Shown here: positions 23,366 to 34,236 of the stretch, in pieces | Layout: each line of letters starts with the position of its first letter | How positions within the stretch are numbered: the first letter of the stretch is position 1 | Assembly: GCA_020002185.1 (NCBI GenBank) | Contig: CM034539.1 | Coordinates: 30,707,750 to 30,771,749, forward strand | Direction: 5' to 3' | From: Paraescarpia echinospica | Lineage: Eukaryota > Annelida > Polychaeta > Sabellida > Siboglinidae | Length of the DNA: 64,000 nucleotides | The notes under the pieces: model-generated | The model's input: only the letters and a program-made list of their open reading frames with translations | Databases searched by the model: none | Told to the model about the DNA's origin: nothing | Program-made: the position numbers and the translations under genes

Positions 23366-24212
23366 TAAGTAAACTAAATTAAGTATATCAAGTCGGATGA
23401 GCGATATTACAGTAACGGATTAACGTGGGCTGGAATTGTTGTTTATAATAACATTGCAAAACTTAATGTGTTTTGCATTAAATGAACAAAAACTTGTAAA
23501 TACGTTCTGATGAATAGGTATCTTATTCATCCACATTGCATTAGACGTTGTCATATGTCGATATGAGAAATGTTTGGCCTATTATTTATGTATATTATGT
23601 GTGACTAATGTCGATGTGACGAAGAATATCACCATATACTATATTGTAAAACGTTTAAAATGTGTTAATTTGTATTTAGTAAATATTACAATAATGTTAC
23701 TAAATTTTTTCACAACCCAGGTAAAACAGTGTTTTTGAGACATAAATAATAAAATGTTTTTATGCCAGATTATGATAGCTTATTATTTTTACGTTTACTA
23801 TCAACAGAGATTACTTTACAAACTACAAAATTACAAACCTTTAATCCACTCTTATTCATGGAATAAGGGTGTCAATATCAAGTAATTTTATCCATTATGC
23901 CATATGTTATGGTCATTTTCTCAAAAAACATTAAAAAATAACTGCATTTGGACGAAGGATATCTCTGGGAGTAATTATGTGATCCAAATATAGTTATCAA
24001 TGAGCTCACCAGATATACCATGTCTGTATTATAAAAATACTGGCATCACTCAATAATCATAATATTGTCGAAATATCTTTAATGACATACCATGTGCACA
24101 CATCTTCACTACCTTGTTATTTGCACACTAATAGCAAAAACAGGTAACAGCTGTTGTGAAAAGATCTTGAATTTGGATCAAAAATAAAAATTGCATTTTG
24201 CATTTCAGCTAG
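23366..24212. other. No feature recognised
   Basis: AT-rich sequence with no repeat terminus, RNA gene or coding pattern that I could support. Confidence 0.5.
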
Positions 24213-24370
24213 CTCGATCACCAACATGATGTGGCACGGGCGAATGGCATCAACCGCAAGTTAACTGCGAAGGCCCGAGGCAAGGGATTCGAGGATCTCC
24301 TTTTTTGGTCACAGAGTGTATCAAACCAACTGTGTTGTGCAACATGTAACGGTGACGCACAGTTGATGGA
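24213..24370 (+). CDS. Candidate internal coding exon, unidentified protein
   Basis: A polypyrimidine tract followed by TTTCAGCTAG ends at 24212, and a strong donor (GGA then GTAAGTA) begins at 24371. Between them one frame stays open for 52 codons: HDVARANGINRKLTAKARGK at the start, then FEDLLFWSQSVSN and LCCATCNGDAQLME. The text looks like real protein and resembles a conserved block I associate with multicopy invertebrate proteins having paired Cys and a FW...SV..HL pattern. I cannot name it. A continuation in phase at 24842 is possible. The acceptor four bases earlier would put a TAG in frame, so I used the second AG. Confidence 0.4.
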
Positions 24371-25213
24371 GTAAGTACCAAACTTGATATGTATTCATTT
24401 TATACAGTTTGTAAATACTGTATACTAAATACTTTGAGAGAACTTGACCAATAAACAGAAAGAGTTCTGATTGAAACAAGACACGAACAGGAATACTTGC
24501 CTGAGAACATAATACGTCCACCTGATACTATCTGGGTTTTTTGTGTGAAGATGTATAGTGCCCATTCTGTATCACCCTACCTAATCATTATATCAATTAA
24601 TCGTTCTAAATCTGAGTAACTGAACTACTGAAAAGTTGGTCATCAGGAACTTTGACTATATAACATCTGTGGTCCCATGCATAAGTCGGTGGTCCACATA
24701 TTAATACGTGACATGTAAACAACATTTACATTATCAGTTTTGGAAGTTTGAATAAACACATTTACTGATAAGATAGTAATCATGCTGGCTGATACTTTTG
24801 ACTAGCAGTAACCAACTATTTCTGAATCCATTTGATTTTAGTCATCAGAAGAAGAATCTGAAAAATCCGACAATTAGTACGCCACACAAATTACGGAGAC
24901 ACTGTGACGTCAATTTCTTCTAACAATGGCGCGGTCCGTAGAAATTCGGTAGTTATGTATTCAAATTTTTTTTCCTGGTAAACCGCTGACGTTAAAAATT
25001 TGATTGTAGTTGGAAATTGTTAGTTTGCATTAACTCTTTCTTTTCACAAAAATGTTGCTTTTTGTTTTCCTTTAATATATTTAATTGTTTCCAAGCTATA
25101 GTTTCGCTATATTATTTTGCCTACCAAAATTTATAAACAAAATGGCTGATTTGTAAACAATAGAGATCTAAATAAAGCGGGTGAAACCCAAATCACCCCC
25201 AAAACCCAAGGGG
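24371..25213. other. Little recognisable content
   Basis: There is a possible short acidic or basic final exon after TTTTAG at 24841, depending on phase. Otherwise it is AT-rich and unremarkable up to the Ginger1 target site. Confidence 0.35.
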
Positions 25214-25749
25214 CCGGTGTAGAACGCTGAAAACACTACCCCGCTGAAAACACTACGGTAGTGTTTTGAGCGGACCCTCAAAACACTACCGCAGTGTTTT
25301 GAGCCTACCCTCAAAACACCACGGTTACGCTCAAAACACTACCCCTACGTACGCTGCTCAAAACATTAACCAATTTCAAAAAACTACCGTCCGTATATTT
25401 TACCAGTTACACCAGTCACCTTTGGGAATCATCCTACACACTGAGGTCAAGTTCATAATCTTTGGAGCCAATTAGACAACGGGAATAAATAGTTAGTGTA
25501 AAATGTCATAAAACATTAATTAGGCATAATGTCATTACTATAATTAGTTACGGTTAGGGTTAATTATAGCGTAATCATTTGAACAAGTAAGACGGCGGAA
25601 ATAAATAGTTAGTGTCATGATGAGGCGACGGGAATAACTAATTATTCATTATGGTCGAGGTTATTAAGTTAAATTATGGTTAGACTGAGTTATGGTGGGT
25701 TAGAGTTATATATCATTCAAGAGAGGGGTTTCTTTGGAATCTCCGACGA

Positions 25750-25925
25750 GCCGACAGGAAAGGCGGGAAGACGTGTGATCCGTGGCTTGGCCCGTACACC
25801 ATCCACGCTGTCATGCAAAATGGCAACTACGATCTCATGCGTGGAGTATCATTCTGAAAGAGAAGGCTCACGGTGTCAACCTGAAACATTACTGTAAGCG
25901 ACAGCATCTTGACTCGATCGGTCAT
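25750..25925 (+). pseudogene. Ginger1 transposase: GPY/F integrase end
   Basis: The frame reads DRKGGKTCDPWLGPYTIHAV with the Gly-Pro-Tyr codons at 25789-25797, followed by a one-base break near 25852. It resumes as ILKEKAHGVNLKHYCKRQHL. This is the DNA-binding C-terminal module shared by Gypsy and Ginger integrases. Nothing of the catalytic core lies upstream. Confidence 0.75.
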
Positions 25926-25978
25926 ACCTGCGGCAGCAAAGGAAATGCCTGACACCCGAACCGCCCGCCGACAAACCG

Positions 25979-26122
25979 CCATGCAAACTTCGACCCGCTC
26001 GCCGACATGCCGTCAAACTTCGATCTGCCTGCCGACATGCCGCCAAACTTCGACCCGCCCGCAGACATGCCGCCAAACTTCGACCCGACCGCCGACATGC
26101 CGCCGAACTTCGACCCGCCCGA
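25979..26122 (+). repeat. 30-bp coding tandem repeat (10-residue PPNFDPPADM)
   Basis: Five units of about 30 bp, each like GCCGACATGCCGCCAAACTT plus CGACCCGCC. In frame they give a proline-rich 10-residue repeat, PPNFDPPADM. It forms the linker between the GPY module and the OTU domain of the Ginger1 protein. Confidence 0.85.
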
Positions 26123-26306
26123 CGAGAAACCTGACACCGAGATGCCTGATATAATGCTAACAAAGATCACACAGCAGCTTGCGTTCGTGCCAAGTTCCAA
26201 CTACATATCAGCCTGGCGAAGATACTAAGCTGGATGCTTGAACCTTCCGTTACCTAAAAACATGAAATCTAGACAGCATATAGCTAATCTAACCGAGCCA
26301 AAGCTG

Positions 26307-26703
26307 ACGGACGCCATCACAAGTGATGGCAACTGTTTTTTTTAGCCAGGAGTCTCGAATTGACCGGCACACAAGCGAACTACAGATGGTGCGGGACCTG
26401 GTAATAGCATTTTTTTGCGAACCAACACATTGTTAAATGTTTACCAACTACAATGGCGCAAACATTAATCAGTATGTTTCAACCAGCGGGATGGCCAACA
26501 ATGGAACATGGGCAACTGAGGTAGAGATTGTGGCTATGGCTACTGTACTACAAACAACGATGTTTGTGTACACAGATCACAGTACCATAAAGACGTGGCT
26601 TCCGTATAGACCCTTTTGTCATCTACCGGGTGTGCTGAAATGGAAACAAAGTGTATACCTGACAAACTTGCATGTTCATTTTGAAAGAGTTTCATGCTAT
26701 TGA
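26307..26703 (+). pseudogene. Ginger1 OTU cysteine protease domain, frameshifted
   Basis: The OTU signature Asp-Gly-Asn-Cys is encoded at 26325-26336 (TSDGNC), with the catalytic Cys at 26334. A T-run follows and breaks the frame. The rest lies at 26437-26703: NNGTWATEVEIVAMATVL, MFVYTD and YLTNLHVHFERV, where the late His-containing block sits where OTU proteases have the catalytic His. OTU proteases remove ubiquitin-like modifiers, and they are a known accessory domain of Ginger1 transposases. Confidence 0.75.
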
Positions 26704-27229
26704 GTTAAACATACGCAGGCTGCGAGATTGCGGCAAAGTTAACTGTTTAATTCATTTGCTCATTCTGCGCGCTTTGTTGCGTTCATCCTGTCCTGAAAGT
26801 ATGTGTTCTTATTATAATGAGGGTACGCTCAAAACACTACCGTAGTGTTTTCGATGGATAGTGTTTTCAACTTACTACACCAGTCTTTTTGGTCTTTCAA
26901 GGGCTGATAAACGGGTCTAGGTAACGGGCTCACACATTTGGTATGGGGATTATTCGTACTTAGAAACTATAAGTTATAATATGCAGACTGCTGTTACCAA
27001 CCTAACTAGCATGCTATTTCTTTGTAAAGTAATTCATTCTACACGCACGCACAAACACACACAAACAAACAAACACACACACACGTGTGGTGTGGTCGGT
27101 CGGTCGGTGTTCTGAATATTGTACATTCCTCAACTATTGTGAATAAATTAGTTGGTGTTATTGTATACACTATTAATTACACTGATGTAATGTTTGTTTC
27201 ATCTTTCCAGATCGGTGGTCTGCGATACA

Positions 27230-28978
27230 ATGACGTCGTTGTGGCCTCTCCTTGTTACACTGTGCGCTCTGTGGGGAATTCTCTCCTGCCACCGCTGCCA
27301 GGAGACGCGTCACTCCGATCTGGTCAAACGTCTTACGATCGACTGCAGCTCACGAAATATCACGCAACTTCCCATAAACATCTCGAGTCGAGCAACGGAG
27401 CTGAATCTCGCATTCAACAGTATTACAACTATCCCTAGGTATGCATTTCGACATTTGCCGAATTTAACGCAATTGAACTTGACGTTCTGTGGCATTCGTG
27501 TATTGGAGAAGAACTGCTTCTCCGGCCTGCGGCGTCTGCGACAGTTGATCATACCGTACAATAATCTCGACCCTGCACGACTGCCAAGAGAGACTTTCGC
27601 ATGTTTGCCGTCGCTACAGCTTCTTTCTATTGCCGAACAAGGAAAGGCTGGTGAATATCCTATAGGAATCTTAGAAGATCTCAGAGAATTGCAAATACTT
27701 TCAGTGACATCGCAAGACATTAATTTACCTGATGTCTACGGCAGACTTCCAAAGCTAGACACTCTCATCCTGGACGGTTATGAAAACGGTGATGTAACCA
27801 ACGGTATGAAACGTATAACGACAGACACTTTTGGTGCAATCCGTGATTCGAACATTACCACTTTGATGATTCGTCGCGCGTACCTCGCCCATATAGAAAC
27901 TGGCGCTTTCTCCAACTTCAAGAACTTGCGAGCTTTAATCGTGTACGCCAACAACGAATTGAAGGTAAAACAAACGGTGTATGCACTCAGACACATGCAG
28001 GACACTTCCATCGACACAGTGGTTCTCGACGACACGTTCAATTACGACTCTGAATACGGATTGCACGTATATGATATCAATGATTTTTGCGATGGCCCCG
28101 TTTGGAAGCGCTTAAAGCGTCTTAGCTTGCGAAATGTTTTGCTAACAACATTCGTCACACGAGACGTGAATTGCCTCTCTCAGCTACGGCAACTCTGCGT
28201 CGCGTACGACCCCCTGGAATTCTCTATGACACATGACACCGAAAAGTTGCACCATTTAGGCCAGTTAGAGATTATTGACATGTCCCATTCAAACGTGGTG
28301 GGCCCTGGCTACAAATATCATTACGTTCGTTCAAGTATTAGGCTGTTTCACGCGAACGATTTCTTTCCACCAGTTCCGCCACTTCTCCGTGTTGACAACT
28401 CGACCGTTCTCGGAGAATGCGTGAAAGACTACACATATTCACCTAACGTCTTTGTGTTGCCTACAATTCGATATATTGACGCCAGTATGTCGAATTTTAA
28501 GCGTATGCCGACTTTCGGGAAGATGTTAAGGTTCAGCTGTCCCAACAGTGTTTTGTTCCTCAACGTTTCTGGAACGCAGACTCTTAATCCAGTCGACGGT
28601 CTTCTGGTCGGGTTGTCGCACCTGCAGGTTCTTGATGCTAGTCACGGAGTCGTCGAATCCATCCATCCAGAGTTTCTCCAACACTTGCCACTTCTACGTG
28701 CACTAAACCAATCCGACAACTTTTTGGGTAAAAGAAATAACAATTTCAGAGCAATTTTGAGCTACGCTCGACAATTAGAAGATGTTGATCTGTCAAACAA
28801 TCGCTTGACTTATGTCGATCCGTCCACGTTTTCGGCATGCAAAATGTTAAAACGGATATATTTACGAGAAAACGGGTTTAAATACTTCGAAATTGCACTA
28901 GATAATTTAACATCTTTGGATTTTGTTATGCTTTATAAAGCAGCATATTGCTTGTTTAATTGGAACTGGAAACACTAG
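27230..28978 (+). CDS. Toll-like receptor LRR ectodomain, truncated
   Basis: The ATG at 27230 follows a splice-acceptor-like TTTCATCTTTCCAG ending at 27210, so an upstream 5'UTR intron is likely. The 582-residue product has a signal peptide (MTSLWPLLVTLCALWGILSC) and a Cys-containing N-cap. Leucine-rich repeats follow to the end (ELNLAFNSITTIPRYAF, LTQLNLTFCGIRVLEKNCF, VDLSNNRLTYVDPSTF, LKRIYLRENGFKYF), with several N-glycosylation sites. The repeat spacing and intronless ectodomain fit Toll-like receptors, innate immune sensors of the cell surface or endosome. No LRR C-cap, transmembrane helix or TIR domain is present: the repeat pattern stops near residue 566 and the frame ends at 28976-28978. 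A Gypsy LTR starts 3 bases later, so the gene may be a broken receptor. A secreted LRR protein is the alternative. Confidence 0.75.
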   Translation: MTSLWPLLVTLCALWGILSCHRCQETRHSDLVKRLTIDCSSRNITQLPINISSRATELNLAFNSITTIPRYAFRHLPNLTQLNLTFCGIRVLEKNCFSGLRRLRQLIIPYNNLDPARLPRETFACLPSLQLLSIAEQGKAGEYPIGILEDLRELQILSVTSQDINLPDVYGRLPKLDTLILDGYENGDVTNGMKRITTDTFGAIRDSNITTLMIRRAYLAHIETGAFSNFKNLRALIVYANNELKVKQTVYALRHMQDTSIDTVVLDDTFNYDSEYGLHVYDINDFCDGPVWKRLKRLSLRNVLLTTFVTRDVNCLSQLRQLCVAYDPLEFSMTHDTEKLHHLGQLEIIDMSHSNVVGPGYKYHYVRSSIRLFHANDFFPPVPPLLRVDNSTVLGECVKDYTYSPNVFVLPTIRYIDASMSNFKRMPTFGKMLRFSCPNSVLFLNVSGTQTLNPVDGLLVGLSHLQVLDASHGVVESIHPEFLQHLPLLRALNQSDNFLGKRNNNFRAILSYARQLEDVDLSNNRLTYVDPSTFSACKMLKRIYLRENGFKYFEIALDNLTSLDFVMLYKAAYCLFNWNWKH

Positions 28979-28981
28979 ACA

Positions 28982-29098
28982 TGTGCAACTCGAATTTGAC
29001 CGGAAGACAACAACCCTTTATTACCATCAACGGTGTAAGAGCTCACTGTAGTAAGTAGCTGTATAACGTACCAGTTATAACGATCCTGATACATGACA
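28982..29098 (-). repeat. Gypsy 3' LTR, short (~117 bp)
   Basis: TG...CA limits (TGTGCAACTCG at 28982, ATGACA ending at 29098), directly next to a polypurine tract and containing GGTAATAAAGGG on the minus strand as a polyadenylation-like site. I infer an LTR from context, since there is no second copy in the window. The inner edge could be 29094. Confidence 0.6.
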
Positions 29099-30158
29099 TC
29101 CCTCCTTTAAGACTAAAAAAAAACTGTATTCATAAACTCAAAAACACATTCATCAGCTTTAACGAATGTTCGCTGTGGATAAATCGATATCAAGCGAGTA
29201 GCAAACTAGGCTAAAAGTCACATTATATCGACTATCAAAAATCACATAGAATGTCACATAATGGTTACTTGCGAAACAGATCAATAATACTACCAATGTC
29301 AAATAGTATTGAAAAACACAATTAAATGTCAAATCGCATTGGCTTTCTGATTGCACGACCGTATCTAGAGAATCGTTCATTCTGTGGAATCTCTTCTTGC
29401 GGAGGTGGCTCAGCGACGACTCTTCGTAGCGGCACAGCGACGAGTCTTCGTGGCGATGGCACGTCTGGCGGTACCGGCATCTGAAGAGCGTTACCTTCTC
29501 CTCGAACGTCGGGATCGTCCATCTGAGGAAGAATCAGCGGCGGCTGCTCGCGTGTCCTCCGTAGATGACGACGATTGCGACGGAGTTCTCCTCCCTCATG
29601 CTGGATCACGTATGACCTCGGACTCTCGTGTGTCCGCTGAACGATAGCGGGATCCCAGCCCCACTTTCTCTGGACTCGTACTACATCACCAGGTTTCAAC
29701 GGCTTCAATGATGTAGCACCGTGGTCATAGTCTTGTTTGAACCGTGTCTGTCTGTCTGTCAAGTCCTGTTTCGCGTTTACGACTCGCGGCTCAAGAACGG
29801 CTTTGGTTGTCGGCAACTTTGACCTCAGTAGTCTGCTCATTGCCAGTTGTGCCGGTGCATAGCGGAGTCCACTGATCGGCGTGTTCCTGTATTCTAGCAT
29901 CGCTATGTAGGGATCACGACCCTCTTCGTCTGCCTTCTTGAGGAGCGATTTCAACGTTTGCACGACTCGCTCTGCCTGCCCATTCGATTGAGCATATGTT
30001 GGGCTCGATGTAGTCACTGTGATACCCCAACTCTTCGCGAATTGCCGAAAACTATAGCTACCAAACGGTTGGTTGTCTGCTACGATCTCTTCGGGTATTC
30101 CATGACGTGCACTGATGCTCTTAACATGCGAGATGACAGATTCGCTTGTTAAGAGCAT
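28982..30158 (-). mobile_element. Ty3/Gypsy fragment: integrase end plus 3' LTR
   Basis: The minus strand encodes the second half of a Gypsy integrase (29322-30158): HGIPEEIVADNQPFGSYSF with the second catalytic Asp, SPTYAQSNGQAERVVQTLK with the catalytic Glu, then a basic C-terminal part (KPGDVVRVQRKWGWDP). Downstream on the minus strand is a purine tract (AAAGGAGGGATG near 29101-29110) and a short LTR. The 5' part of the element is missing; the coding match stops at about 30158 within a fold-back (30107-30166). It is a different family from the element at 13253-20414. Confidence 0.88.
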
Positions 30159-30166
30159 CAGTGCAC
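30107..30166. repeat. Perfect 20-bp inverted repeat at the Gypsy breakpoint
   Basis: GTGCACTGATGCTCTTAACA at 30107-30126 and its exact complement at 30147-30166, with a 20-bp spacer. The left arm encodes part of the integrase; the right arm lies where the integrase match ends. Confidence 0.9.
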
Positions 30167-30429
30167 CATTTTCTGCAATTGGTACAATGTTAAAAAAACA
30201 AATTCCAAAAAGTTAATAATTGGCATCTGAATAATATTGTTATTGTTGATCATTATAAAATGTACCTGGACTTGATCATTCTGGACATCTATGGCATTCA
30301 TGGCACAGTGTGCACGAACACGTGCATACATGATGATAAAAATGGGCCAAGTGGCCCTGAAGACCTTTGGACTAATACGTCTATATGTGACCCCGGCTGA
30401 CCAAATGAGTGATAAGTCGGAAAAATTGT

Positions 30430-31760
30430 AACATTATTTTCCTACATTCTTGTAAAGGATTGGTAGGGTGCTTTATACGGTTTCAAAAATTACGACTGAT
30501 ACAAAAATTGGCAAAGTTATGGAGCATTGAACATGATAGGGGTCAAAAAGTGAAAAGGCCCACAGAACTAATTATAGTTATTGTTAAGATGTATAACCTA
30601 GTTCTATTATCTGACATTGTGTCAACAGATTGGTGTACTGGAATCATTAAGCCTATGTATACAAACATAGCAGCAGACACTCTGACAGTGTGACTGCTGC
30701 CTGGCTAAATGGATGTAATGGTGCTTTGAAATAAATTCTTCTGCCAACTATCCTTTTCACACAAGCCTATATGTTTATTGGCTGCCAGCACACTACTGAG
30801 CATAAACTATCATACAGTTGTGAAAAACGTCCTGATGTATTTGAACTTGAGCCACTAATTAACTGTCCACCAAGCAGTAGAAGAGCAGTTTTATAATAAT
30901 AATCCACAAGTTAAGTGGCAGTGATCTTCCTTTTATCATTCGTGTGATGTTTATTGTGAGCAGGGCGGACAAATGGTTATCATACGTAGACAGGTACAGA
31001 AAGAAACTGACGTTTTCTATAAAAAAGAACACGTTTGCCTATCAATGGCATGTATTTCCTATTGTTGCCGTTTCTGCCGGGCAGAAATCAAACAACTATG
31101 TAGGTAATAATTAATCAAATGTTTTTTGGTGAATCTTAGTTACAGATCATTAAGGGTTATGATAGAAGTAAAATGTTGACAAATTTACTGTTCACTTATT
31201 GCACCACGACTTGCATTTAGAGGAATAATTATAATAGAAAATAAAACATTGTGGCACATATTTTTAAATACATGCATTGACGAAAAACCGGGAATTACTG
31301 TTCTGTGGCCTAAGAATAACTAATTTCACAAACTTCCTGCTTATATAAAACAACTGCATAAAATAGATATCCATGCAAGACACAGACTCCGCATATGACA
31401 GATGTTTTGGGAAGGGGAATAGTGTTCTGTTTCTGGCACAATACACAAAATATACTGTTAGGGGATAGTCTCAAGGGTCCTTCTCAAAACCACATCAGTA
31501 GATAGTGTAAACATTTGGGGGGCTGTGTCAGCCTTCTTCTCATGTGATGTAGAGTTACCACAAGGAGAACACTTGTCTCCTTTGTTATTTGCTATTTACC
31601 TGAACGATTTTGAACACTGTTAGTCATAATTATAAGGGACTTGACATGGCAGCTGGTGAAATTTACAACAACCTTAGTGATGATGATGTAGACATTTTCT
31701 TGCAAATGTATGTTCTACTATATGCTGATGATACTAGAATAATTCAATGAAATACTGATT
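30430..31760 (+). mobile_element. Decayed LINE (RTE-like RT remnants)
   Basis: Two pieces of a non-LTR reverse transcriptase survive on the plus strand. At about 30588-30675 the frame reads KMYNLVLLSDIVSTDWCTGI and IKPMYTN, the finger motif before the palm. At about 31550-31745 there is LPQGEHLSPLLFAIYLNDFE and, further on, LYADDTR-like text, the catalytic box. Both are crossed by stops. The middle is too degraded to place. Confidence 0.5.
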
Positions 31761-33644
31761 TCTTGTGTATAACGGAACTATGTCAACTCTTCTAAGGTTG
31801 ACATTTGGTTGTTTCAGGATGACCCCTTAGAATGCAGGCACAACCGTCCAGGGGTCTAGTGAGCTATCTATTGAAACAAGCCTCTGCCAGTGACCAATTA
31901 CAGATTAGTCACAGATCCCATCGGGCTGCCACAGTGAGATGTGACAGATGTTGTAGGAAAAGGGATTAGTTGAACAAAAGGACTGGAAGCATGATAGATC
32001 TGCTGCTGCCGCAGAGAATTTAGTTAGCAAATTTGAAAAAATAGGCAAAATGTGAACATTTACCAGTTTTGGGGTCCTTTTTTGGGGGTCATTAGGTGCC
32101 CTTAGAATGATTCAATCAAATACAGATTTATCGTGCATAGTGGCAGTGCCCTAAGATATGTCTATGCAAAATTAGAGAAAAAGTTGCTGAACGGTTTCTG
32201 AGATACGGCAGCTAACATCGGCGCACAGCGAATACAGAGTGATGGCAATAGTCCTAACAAGAAAGGACTAACAATTAAAAAACAACAACTCACGAGTAAT
32301 CAACATCTTTACAAATTGTTCATTGTAAAAATAGTCATGTTTCTACAAAACACTGCTTCATATACATTAATAAACAACATAACTTTTGAAAACTATACAT
32401 TAATTACATTTAACATTTATTACCACACAAACATTGGTGTAAACAAACTACATTAAAGCTCTTATGTATATAATACTCTCAACATCAATCAAACGTTCTC
32501 ATTATTACCAGATTGCTTTGTCAGAGAAAAATGTGTAAGTCACCTAAAAACCGGTATAGCTAAATAACTTATCATCATTGGTTGATAAATGTGTTTGCAA
32601 CTGAAACTGAAAACTTCAGAAAAGTCATGCATGACTAGTTAATATTATATGTCATCATATCCATGTTATCGCCCACATCACATGCTAACTCCATTTGTAA
32701 CTGCCAAAGGCAGCCTTGAAGACAACATCATGTTGATAAGTTTGAATGAATCTATCATTAAAACTGCACTGAAAATGTCAATATTAAATGCATCAAAATT
32801 CAATCCCTGCTACATTGTAATTGTTGTTTATGTCAAGTAAAAATTAAGGCAGACACCCAAGGTTATACCCTGAATCATACATATATATGCATATTTTATA
32901 AGCACCAGCAGCTATTGTCCAATCTATACCGACCTACAGTATATATTCATGAAAATAATACTGACCACTATTATTATCATAGCACTTTCGAATCAAATAG
33001 ACCAGCCATTGTTTCAGCTACATAAGGAGCAGTAATTATCTACCATGAGGTGGACTGGAGGGAATCAGAGGAGACACCATGTCCATGATTTGAAATCCAA
33101 CGCCACCCCAAATCTTACCCGCATTTTGTACATTTGCACAACAATTATGTTGGCAATACTCAGTGCACTGAAAATTTACCTACCCCCAAATTTCCAACAT
33201 TTAAATCCAACAACCCCGAATCATGCGCATGTAAAACTGAGCCCACGCATGATTTGTCCGGCCCATCCCTGATAAATTTTGATCTCACCCTCAACGGGCA
33301 TCATTGGACAGTCATGCTCTGAAACAATGACCATTAGGGGACCATTTCAGAAACATTCTCATGAGCTCATAAGCCTGATTTTATTCTTTAAAATCAATTT
33401 CGCCCATTAACAGTGATCGTGTATATAATTAAGTGTCGATGCGAGCATACACTTTCATTGGTGTGTCACGGAAATAGTGTCCACAGTGATACAATGCCAA
33501 TGGTTTTTTTCATTTTGAAAACGCCGCTGTTTAATGATAAATTTTCTTTGAGCCCATTATCTTAGTGAAACGGTCCAGCTGTTATTCAACGGAATACAGT
33601 AATGACCACACAAGTAATCCCTTATGGTTTACCTGCAAGTCTTA
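31761..33644. other. No gene seen
   Basis: Mostly AT-rich sequence without a supported feature. The short open frames at 32649-32840 and 33045-33272 look like chance. A GGGGACCATTTCAGAAAC motif preceded by TTA at 33335 resembles the terminus of the MITE at 33645 and may be a second, decayed end. Confidence 0.4.
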
Positions 33645-33875
33645 GGGATCATCTCAGAATGTCGATGTCCGATACCAGATGAAATTAGTTTCACCTGGCC
33701 TCAGACGAAAGTGTGTAAATATTGATATGATGATACAAATATATTAGCACTATCGGTTAGAAAAGTAAACCATCAATGTCCGATGCCAGACTAAACTACC
33801 TCAGATCCCGACCCTTCTCCCTCAAACGAAAGTAATTTCGTCTGATATCGGACATCGACGTTCTGACATGACCCC
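33645..33875. mobile_element. Harbinger-like MITE, 231 bp
   Basis: The left end GGGATCATCTCAGAATGTCG and the complement of the right end (GGGGTCATGTCAGAACGTCG) form terminal inverted repeats of about 45 bp with few mismatches, running into GATGTCCGATACCAGATGAA. The element is flanked by TTA (33642-33644 and 33876-33878), the TWA duplication typical of PIF/Harbinger elements. Confidence 0.75.
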
Positions 33876-34236
33876 TTACATATATTCTAAAATTTGACAA
33901 TCTTACAGGCATTGAAGACATTCCCTACATTTTTAAACGGTCCGTGTTTATCAAATGGCTTGTGAATAGAGATGGGTGCCTATGTCCTAAACAGCGTTAG
34001 CGTTACATTTGGATGGGTGATGGTTTTGATAACGCCATCATTACACCATGTACCATGGGGAAAATAAATTGCTACGACGCCGCCTATTGCGTGGAACATA
34101 CATTAATGCATATTTTTATTATGGCGCGTAACGTCTTGGCAACCATGTCATGTCAGTTGGATCCTGCAGATATCAGCTGTGGTTTTAGGAGCCTTTTTGG
34201 ATTGCTCAAAATTGCAATTTTGGATTGCTCAAAATT

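Larger units (their letters stand above)
25218..26879 (+). mobile_element. Ginger1-type DNA transposon, internally deleted
   Basis: The terminal inverted repeats are about 65 bp. The left runs from TGTAGAACGCTGAAAACACT, the right is the complement of TGTAGTAAGTTGAAAACACT, and both continue into CGAAAACACTACGGTAGTG-like palindromic text. Flanks are CCGG (25214-25217) and CCAG (26880-26883), matching the CCGG target duplication known for Ginger1 with one CpG change. Inside are the end of a Gypsy-type integrase with the GPY motif and a C-terminal OTU protease domain, the domain order described for Ginger1 transposases. The integrase zinc and DDE parts are missing, so the element is a deletion derivative of about 1.66 kb. 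Confidence 0.85.

Noticed and set aside
25270..25475. Open frame of 69 codons at the left end of the Ginger1 element
   Set aside because: It overlaps the terminal inverted repeat and has no similarity to the transposase domains.
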